DNA of 29,549 bases from CAYLNH01 sp964384625. Lineage in GTDB: Bacteria; Verrucomicrobiota; Lentisphaeria; JABSQK01. Position numbers and translations under genes: made by a program. The DNA lies in NCBI GenBank assembly GCA_964384625.1, contig CAYLNH010000062.1:1-29549 (forward strand), read 5' to 3'. A model generated the notes under the pieces. It saw only the letters and a program-made list of their open reading frames with translations, did no database searches and was not told the DNA's origin. Shown here one piece after another: positions 25,021 to 29,549 of the stretch (positions within the stretch are counted from its first letter, which is position 1; each line of letters begins with the position of its first letter).

Positions 25021-25326
25021 CGTGATCAACTCCAGAAGTATATGAAAGAGAAAATCTCACAGTAGCCATGAGACCCGGCGAGACAACTTCCCATGTGAAG
25101 ATATGCGATGCTTCCCCGCTTTTCCCGGTCAACCCAACACAGCGAAGCAAACAGCCGGCCGGGGGGAAACTGGTCGTCTGGATCATCGCTCTTGACGCGG
25201 CTCTGCCCACCACCGCCGCCGGTGCGGTGATGCCGCTCAGCCGTGCCCCAACGGCGCGGCAACAGGAATAGCCCCGGGTGACCGGCGGGAAACCGGGGAA
25301 TGCCATTCAACCACCGTGCGGCCGGC
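25021..25326. other. 306-base gap between the two sulfatase genes
   Basis: No gene is seen. The part next to 25020 is AT-rich and may hold a promoter. Positions 25211-25298 are a run of short GC hairpins: CACCGC/GCGGTG (25211-25229), GCCGT/ACGGC (25240-25255) and CCCCGG/CCGGGG (25272-25298). Read on the minus strand, the segment around 25205-25298 resembles the GC-rich intergenic repeats common in PVC genomes; that resemblance is from memory and unverified. Confidence 0.45.
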
Positions 25327-26751
25327 TCACGTATTGACGTTGTGGTCGAGCTCCTGGCCGCTGGCGTGCAGACGGGCAGACCAGGCTTCGCGTGATTCGC
25401 CGGGACTGGGGAAGAATACCGTCGGCGTGTGCTCGCGGTCGAAGATCGCGGCGGCTCTGGCCACGAGATCTGGGTTGGCGCCGGCCAGATCCGTCTCCTG
25501 CTGCGGGTCGTCATCCACATGGTAGATTTCGATGGGGGCGCTTGGCGTCCGACGGTAGATGTACAAGTCATCCAGACGCGCAGCCTGTTCGTCATTGAAC
25601 TGCCAGTAGAAGTACTCGCGGTCCTGTTGCTCGCCGCAGCCGGTCCACGTGGGCAGCACGTTGACGCCGTCGACGCCGTCCGGGAGCGGCTGCTCCAGAA
25701 GGCCGCACATGCTCGGCAAAAAGTCGTAGAACGCCCAAGGGGCGTTCGAGACGCTGCCCGCTTCGATGTGCCCGGACCAATGGGCAAAAGCCGGCACCCG
25801 AAGCCCGCCCTGATTAAGGTTGCCTTTCGTGCCTTTGTACGGCCCGGTGTGGTCAAAGAACTCGGCCAGCGTGACCCCGTCTTCGTCGTCGGCTTTGTTC
25901 TTGAAGCTGTAGCCGTTGTCGCTGGCAAAGATGATCAACGTGTTGTCGTAGATGTTCAGCTCGTGCAGCATCTCTACCAGGCGGCCGACCGCGTCGTCCA
26001 GACGGGTGACCATGGCGGCGTAGATCTTGTGGAGCAGCGGCCAGTCGCGGTCGTTATACTGCAGCAGGCTGGGCGCCTCCAGGGCGCCGTGCGGGATCGT
26101 TACCGGCAGGTAGAGGAAGAACGGATCGTCTTTGTGCCGGCGGACGAACGCCAGTGATTTCTCTTCGCACAGGTCAAACGAATAGGACGCGGCAAGGGGG
26201 TCCTTGACGCCGTTGACCAACGTCGTGCCGTCCGCTTTGTATTCATTGGGTTCGCGGTGCAGGTGGCCGACGTTCTCCGGCAGGTCGATGCGTTCGGTGT
26301 TGTGCCAGAGATAGGGGGGATAGTAGCTGTGCGCTTTGCGCTGGTTGAGATATCCGAAGAACTCATCGAAGCCCATGTCGTTCGGCTGGCCGGTTTGATT
26401 ATGCAGCGCCAGTCCCCACTTGCCGAACATGCCGGTGGCGTAGCCGGCCTGTTTGAAGATGTGCGCCACGGTTGTGTCGTCTGCCTGCAGGCAATGTCGG
26501 TACACTGCATCACCATCCCGCACCATATTCTCACGAACCGTGGCATGGCCCAGGTGACGTCCCTGCATGAGGCAGGACCGGGAGGGAGCGCAGAGCGGGG
26601 CACCCGCGTAGCAGGCGTTAAACCGCACGCCGCCGGTGCAGAGCGCGTCGAGATGCGGCGTCTCGATCTTTGTCTGCCCAAAGCAGCCCATGTCCGCCCA
26701 GCTCATATCGTCGGACAGGATAAAGATCACATTCGGTTTCGGCAAAGTCAT
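25327..26751 (-). CDS. Type I sulfatase (CAPSR formylglycine motif), arylsulfatase-A-like, no signal peptide
   Basis: 474 residues with LSDDMSWADMG (metal-binding Asp14/Asp15), APLCAPSRSCLMQGRH with Cys54 as the formylglycine precursor, MFGKWGL, FFGYLNQRKAHSYYPPYLW, and IFASDNG for the second metal pair. FFGYLNQ and the tyrosine-rich stretch are typical of S1 sulfatases of the arylsulfatase A/GALNS-like group acting on carbohydrate sulfates. An in-frame TAG 45 bases upstream of the ATG rules out a longer N-terminus, so there is no signal peptide and the enzyme is probably cytoplasmic. GGAG sits eight bases before the ATG. It is the first gene on this strand and diverges from the AraC-type regulator 101 bases away, which probably controls it. 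Confidence 0.92.
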   Translation of the reverse strand: MTLPKPNVIFILSDDMSWADMGCFGQTKIETPHLDALCTGGVRFNACYAGAPLCAPSRSCLMQGRHLGHATVRENMVRDGDAVYRHCLQADDTTVAHIFKQAGYATGMFGKWGLALHNQTGQPNDMGFDEFFGYLNQRKAHSYYPPYLWHNTERIDLPENVGHLHREPNEYKADGTTLVNGVKDPLAASYSFDLCEEKSLAFVRRHKDDPFFLYLPVTIPHGALEAPSLLQYNDRDWPLLHKIYAAMVTRLDDAVGRLVEMLHELNIYDNTLIIFASDNGYSFKNKADDEDGVTLAEFFDHTGPYKGTKGNLNQGGLRVPAFAHWSGHIEAGSVSNAPWAFYDFLPSMCGLLEQPLPDGVDGVNVLPTWTGCGEQQDREYFYWQFNDEQAARLDDLYIYRRTPSAPIEIYHVDDDPQQETDLAGANPDLVARAAAIFDREHTPTVFFPSPGESREAWSARLHASGQELDHNVNT

Positions 26752-26765
26752 GGGTTCACTCCCGC

Positions 26766-26794
26766 TTGGTTCATGCCTGTAAATACGCTATAAT
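26766..26794 (+). promoter_or_regulatory. Sigma70-like promoter for the AraC-type regulator
   Basis: TTGGTT (26766-26771), a 17-base spacer and a perfect TATAAT (26789-26794) point towards the regulator, leaving a leader of roughly 50 bases. The same 101-base gap must also hold the sulfatase promoter on the other strand, so the regulator could control both. Confidence 0.55.
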
Positions 26795-26852
26795 AAACCT
26801 TTGGTAACAAATCACGCATGCTGCAAGGCCAGACCTACAGTAAAATGCAAAC

Positions 26853-27728
26853 ATGAACAGCACAAAGCTCACATTATATCATCGGACCAATAGTGAGGCG
26901 GTGCGCACCCGGATCCTCCGGCGGCTGCAGAGCTATCTCGATGCGGACGTTTGCTCGCAACTGGTTCTGGCGGGGGCATCGCCGCCGCCGGAAGGAGCGC
27001 ATGCACCGCAGCGGCCGCGGATCTTTGTGATGCTCCGTGGCTGTCGGCATGTGAAGATCCAGGGAAAGACGGAACCCCAGGACATCCAGCTGCGCCGCGG
27101 CGATGTGCTGTTCTGTCCCACCGACAGTTGGCATCAAGTGCTCCCGGGGCCGCGTTATACGTTGCTCTCGTTTCTGTACGGCTCGAACTCGATCTCGCTC
27201 AACTGGAAGGATGACCGCGGCGCACTGCGACTGAACTTCATTGCGCCGCCCACACTGTCCGCAAGCACGCGACACACCTTGACGGCGTTGGAGCATCTGG
27301 GCGACGATCCGGCAGGAGGTCTTGATCTGGCCAGGGCTTTGCTTGTCCTGACGCATAAGGATATGGCGCAGGCCGGGCCGCTGCCGGATCGCGCCCTGGC
27401 GACCCTCTATCGGCTTCGGGGCTACCTGGAAGAGAATTACTGCCTGCCGATCAACCGCAACATGGTGGCCGCAGAATTCGGACTCCATCCCAACCACGTA
27501 TCCCGTCTATTCCGGGAGCAAACGGGGGAGTCATTCTCGAACACGCTGGAGGGGTTGCGCATCCAGGCGGCGATTCGGCTGTTACGCACCAGCCGGTATT
27601 CCATCAAGGAAATCGCCGCCCAGTGCGGCTACGACTCGGCCAACTACTTCGGCCGCGTCTTCCGCAAACGACTCGGCTGCAGCCCGGGCATGTTCCGTTC
27701 CACAGCGGATCGTCAAGTGCTGATGTAA
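26853..27728 (+). CDS. AraC-family transcriptional regulator with cupin-like sensor
   Basis: 291 residues. The N-terminal half (about 35-135) looks like an AraC-type cupin, including LRRGDVLFCPTDSWHQVLPG (80-99) with its conserved Gly-Asp turn and a His. The C-terminal 100 residues (about 186-283) form the double helix-turn-helix: NMVAAEFGLHPNHVSRLFRE then YSIKEIAAQCGYDSANYFGR and FRKRLGCSPGMFR, the family signature. It diverges from the sulfatase gene at 26751, which suggests it activates the sulfatase pair in response to a sugar. No strong ribosome site precedes the ATG, and a three-codon ATG-CAA-ACA-TGA frame overlaps the start. A GC hairpin follows the TAA directly. Confidence 0.92.
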   Translation: MNSTKLTLYHRTNSEAVRTRILRRLQSYLDADVCSQLVLAGASPPPEGAHAPQRPRIFVMLRGCRHVKIQGKTEPQDIQLRRGDVLFCPTDSWHQVLPGPRYTLLSFLYGSNSISLNWKDDRGALRLNFIAPPTLSASTRHTLTALEHLGDDPAGGLDLARALLVLTHKDMAQAGPLPDRALATLYRLRGYLEENYCLPINRNMVAAEFGLHPNHVSRLFREQTGESFSNTLEGLRIQAAIRLLRTSRYSIKEIAAQCGYDSANYFGRVFRKRLGCSPGMFRSTADRQVLM

Positions 27729-27743
27729 CGCCGCGAAGCGGCG
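27729..27743 (+). terminator. GC hairpin directly after the AraC-type gene
   Basis: CGCCGC-GAA-GCGGCG starts at the base after the TAA. There is no T-run. Its core is loosely like the REP-like hairpins at 21067 and 22075, but not close enough to group with them. Confidence 0.35.
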
Positions 27744-27744
27744 C

Positions 27745-28073
27745 CGCCCGAGCTGCTCGTCATACTTGGCCGGGCCGTCAAGGTGGTCCCTGACGCGCGG
27801 CTCGGATGGGACGGTCTTGCGGTCGTGGGCGAGGGCGTACAGCAGATGGCGCATCTTGTGCGCGAGACCCGTGACGTTGGTATTCTCCTCGATGACCTTC
27901 GGGCCGACACGGTAGGCCGGACTGCCCGGACCCGGGGCGCCGCGATTCGTCAGAAAGCCCCCGCCCGGGGCGTGGAACTGCTTGAGCACCTCGGCGAGGC
28001 GATGCAGCATTTTCGCCTTGTCCCAATGATCTGCACTAGGCAAACGGTTCTGCGAAGCTATGGGTAGCATCAC
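27745..28073 (-). pseudogene. Probable remnant of an unrecognised gene
   Basis: The frame opens at ATG 28073 and its first 110 codons have the strong C/G third-position preference of the real genes here. The translation looks protein-like (HWDKAKMLHRLAEVLKQF, GPKVIEENTNVTGLAHKM). The frame then runs on antisense into the AraC gene to a stop at 27582, where codon use no longer supports it. I read it as a truncated fragment whose original 3' end was lost when the AraC gene or the GC hairpin came to lie next to it. I do not recognise the family. A short intact gene is the alternative. Confidence 0.35.
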
Positions 28074-28077
28074 CGGA

Positions 28078-28133
28078 AAGCCTGCCCGTCAACAAGGCCG
28101 CCCCTCTCGTTTCGGGCGGCCGCCGGCAGGCTT
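28078..28133. repeat. Large two-part hairpin in the lyase leader
   Basis: AAGCCTGCC (28078-28086) pairs with GGCAGGCTT (28125-28133), and inside it GGCCGCCC (28096-28103) pairs with GGGCGGCC (28114-28121) across a 10-base loop. The 17 perfect pairs end 16 bases before the lyase ATG, so in mRNA the structure would sit just upstream of the ribosome site. It could be an attenuator, a stability element or a terminator of outside transcription. Confidence 0.6.
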
Positions 28134-28149
28134 GTAAGAGGACGACAGC

Positions 28150-29310
28150 ATGACATTTGCCCCCGCCAAAGCCAACGAAATCTATCTCACCACGGAGCAG
28201 CTCGAGACGTTCCATCAACATTGCCGGCAGGATGGCGACAGCGCCCTGGTCCGCGCCCTGAAGGCGAAGGGCGACCAGGCCCTGGACGCCGGCCCGTTCA
28301 GCGTCATGGATAAGAACCTGACCCCGCCCAGCGGCGACAAACACGATTTCCTGCGCATGCCGACCTATGCCTGGCCCAACCCGGACACGCCGGATGGTCT
28401 GCCGTACATTATCAAAGACGGCCAAGCCGGTCCGGCCATCAACGGCGACGACTACGACATGGGCCGGATGCAGAAGATGACCCGTGCTGTGATCGACCTG
28501 GCCTGGGCCGCAATGGCAACGGGTGAGGAGAAGTACGCAGAACACGCTGTCCACCTACTGCACGTCTGGTTTCTGGATCCGGCGACGCGGATGAATCCGA
28601 ACCTGACGTACTCGAAGTGGACGCCGGGTGATGAGCCGCCCTATCCCACCGGTGTGATCGCCACGCACAACTGGGTGGACCTCGTGCAGGCCTTCGGCAT
28701 CCTCGCCGGCGCGAAACCGTGGACGGATCCCGCCGATCTTGGTTTGCGGCAGTGGTTCAAGGAGTACCTGGACTGGCTGCAGACCAGCGATCAGGGCCTG
28801 AAGGAAAAGGGGCTGGACAACAACCGCGGTACCTGGTACGACGCTCAGCTCTGCGCCTTCGCACGTTTCGTCGGCAACGACAACATGGCCAAGGAGGTCC
28901 TGCGTGGGAGTTGCCCGCTACGGCTTGATGATCAAATCGCTGCCGACGGCAGTCTGCCGCACGAACTGCGGCGAACCAACTCCTTCGGCTATACGCTGAT
29001 GACGTTGAAGGGCTGGGCTATGCTGGCACTGATGGGCAACCTGTTGGGATTGGACCTCTGGCGTTGGCAGAGCGCTGACGGGCGCAGTTTGCGGCTGGCA
29101 CTCGACTATGCCGGACAGTACATCGGCCGCCCGGATGACTGGCCGCACCAGCAAATCAAGCCGGTGCGCTTCGGCAGCACCATCTTCACCTGGAGCGCCG
29201 CCGCCCGGGCATACGGAGATGAATCCCTGCTGCAGCCGCTCGAACGGCTTTCCGACGAAATATCAAGCCGCCACCCTGCAACGATCCTGTTTCCGCCGAC
29301 AGCTGGTTGA
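28150..29310 (+). CDS. Alginate-lyase-like (alpha/alpha)6 toroid enzyme, no signal peptide
   Basis: 386 residues, helix-rich throughout. PTYAWPNPDTPDGLPYI (71-87) and THNWVDLVQAFGIL near 175-188 mark the alginate-lyase-type toroid (Pfam Alginate_lyase; PL5/PL38-like). DGSLPHELRRTNSFGYTLM (266-284) carries the usual catalytic Tyr (Tyr281) with its Arg partner. The segment expected to read NNHGTWYD reads NNRGTWYD here, with Arg226 in place of the His. An in-frame TAA 15 bases upstream fixes the start, so there is no signal peptide and the enzyme is probably cytoplasmic. If active it would cleave uronate-rich polymers or oligomers by beta-elimination. The exact PL family and substrate are uncertain. 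It follows the hairpin at 28078-28133 and has no close downstream partner. Confidence 0.85.
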   Translation: MTFAPAKANEIYLTTEQLETFHQHCRQDGDSALVRALKAKGDQALDAGPFSVMDKNLTPPSGDKHDFLRMPTYAWPNPDTPDGLPYIIKDGQAGPAINGDDYDMGRMQKMTRAVIDLAWAAMATGEEKYAEHAVHLLHVWFLDPATRMNPNLTYSKWTPGDEPPYPTGVIATHNWVDLVQAFGILAGAKPWTDPADLGLRQWFKEYLDWLQTSDQGLKEKGLDNNRGTWYDAQLCAFARFVGNDNMAKEVLRGSCPLRLDDQIAADGSLPHELRRTNSFGYTLMTLKGWAMLALMGNLLGLDLWRWQSADGRSLRLALDYAGQYIGRPDDWPHQQIKPVRFGSTIFTWSAAARAYGDESLLQPLERLSDEISSRHPATILFPPTAG

Positions 29311-29397
29311 GGTCGCGTTCGTAAACACGACTTCAGCTTGAAATTCCCGCGCCGAAAGAGTATCTTACGGCAATTCTGCGACAAAGGGTATATCCTT

Positions 29398-29517
29398 ATG
29401 AAACGCCGGTTTACACTCATTGAGTTATTGGCGTGCCAAGGCGTAGCCTGACGGGCGACCGTGTCCGGCGAAGCGCTTGAGGGAAGACGGAAGCGCTTAG
29501 AGCTCGTCCGAAATTAA
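29398..29517 (+). pseudogene. Degenerate prepilin-type N-terminal head with in-frame TGA
   Basis: From ATG 29398 the frame reads MKRRFTLIELLACQGVA and meets TGA at 29449-29451. The same frame then continues RATVSGEALEGRRKR and on to TAA at 29515. RRFTLIELL is the type III (prepilin peptidase) cleavage motif of type IV pilin-like proteins, which are very numerous in PVC bacteria, but the long hydrophobic helix that should follow is missing. AAAGGG lies about ten bases upstream of the ATG. No other gene is seen in 29311-29549. Confidence 0.5.
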
Positions 29518-29549
29518 CATGAACAATTAGCGGCGATTTTGTAGTTCCA

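Noticed and set aside
23788..25065. Plus-strand frame of 425 codons opposite the first sulfatase
   Set aside because: The sulfatase on the other strand has all catalytic motifs; the opposite frame has none.
27729..27765. Fourth copy of the REP-like repeat after the AraC gene
   Set aside because: The hairpin core and a following GAGCTGCTCG recall the repeat, but stem, loop and spacing all differ, and similarity is within what GC-rich hairpins give by chance.
29398..29517. TGA read as a sense codon (recoding)
   Set aside because: The RAYT and alginate-lyase-like genes here end cleanly at TGA, so TGA is a normal stop in this genome; decay is simpler.

Overview
The window looks like a carbohydrate-degradation region of a free-living bacterium of the PVC superphylum, most likely Lentisphaerota or a close relative (Kiritimatiellota/Verrucomicrobiota/Planctomycetota). 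The grounds are: type I sulfatases beside GntR- and AraC-type regulators; very large secreted proteins with CBM9-like, FlgD-like and beta-propeller modules; no SusC/SusD pair; and, at the right edge, a prepilin-type head with the FTLIELL motif. The phylum call is inference. No rRNA, tRNA, CRISPR array or phage module was seen.

Layout. (1) Positions 7154 down to 1 are a tight minus-strand operon: secreted S9-type serine hydrolase (GTG start), GntR/LacI-type regulator, a 1108-residue heparinase II/III-like lyase with a HEAT-like tail, and a cut-off secreted beta-propeller protein. (2) An AT-rich divergent control region (7155-7354) separates it from a plus-strand run: a secreted multidomain TIM-barrel glycosidase-like protein, a sialidase-like propeller protein, a 1273-residue CBM9/FlgD/propeller/CBM9 protein, a second GntR/LacI-type regulator and a 1226-residue paralogue of the big protein. 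The last three genes are 41 and 25 bases apart. (3) Positions 21067-22126 hold a Y1/HUH transposase of the REP-associated (RAYT) type, flanked by two 52-base direct repeats. A third, diverged copy of the repeat hairpin sits at the stop codon of the first big CBM9 protein. (4) Positions 23706-22129 carry another secreted sialidase-like protein (TTG start), preceded by dense palindromic DNA. (5) Two sulfatases without signal peptides follow on the minus strand, with a divergent AraC-type regulator. (6) After a probable gene remnant and a strong hairpin comes an alginate-lyase-like gene, then a degenerate prepilin head.

Working model (inference): three locally regulated modules (GntR, GntR, AraC) deal with a sulfated, uronate-containing polysaccharide. 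Secreted CBM9/propeller proteins and the glycosidase-like protein would bind and open the polymer outside the cytoplasm. The sulfatases and both lyase-like enzymes lack signal peptides and would finish the job inside the cell. The actual substrate cannot be read from sequence alone.

The least ordinary signals are the RAYT with its repeat family, including paired base changes in the hairpin stem, and two complex palindromic elements at 23448-23550 and 23634-23678.
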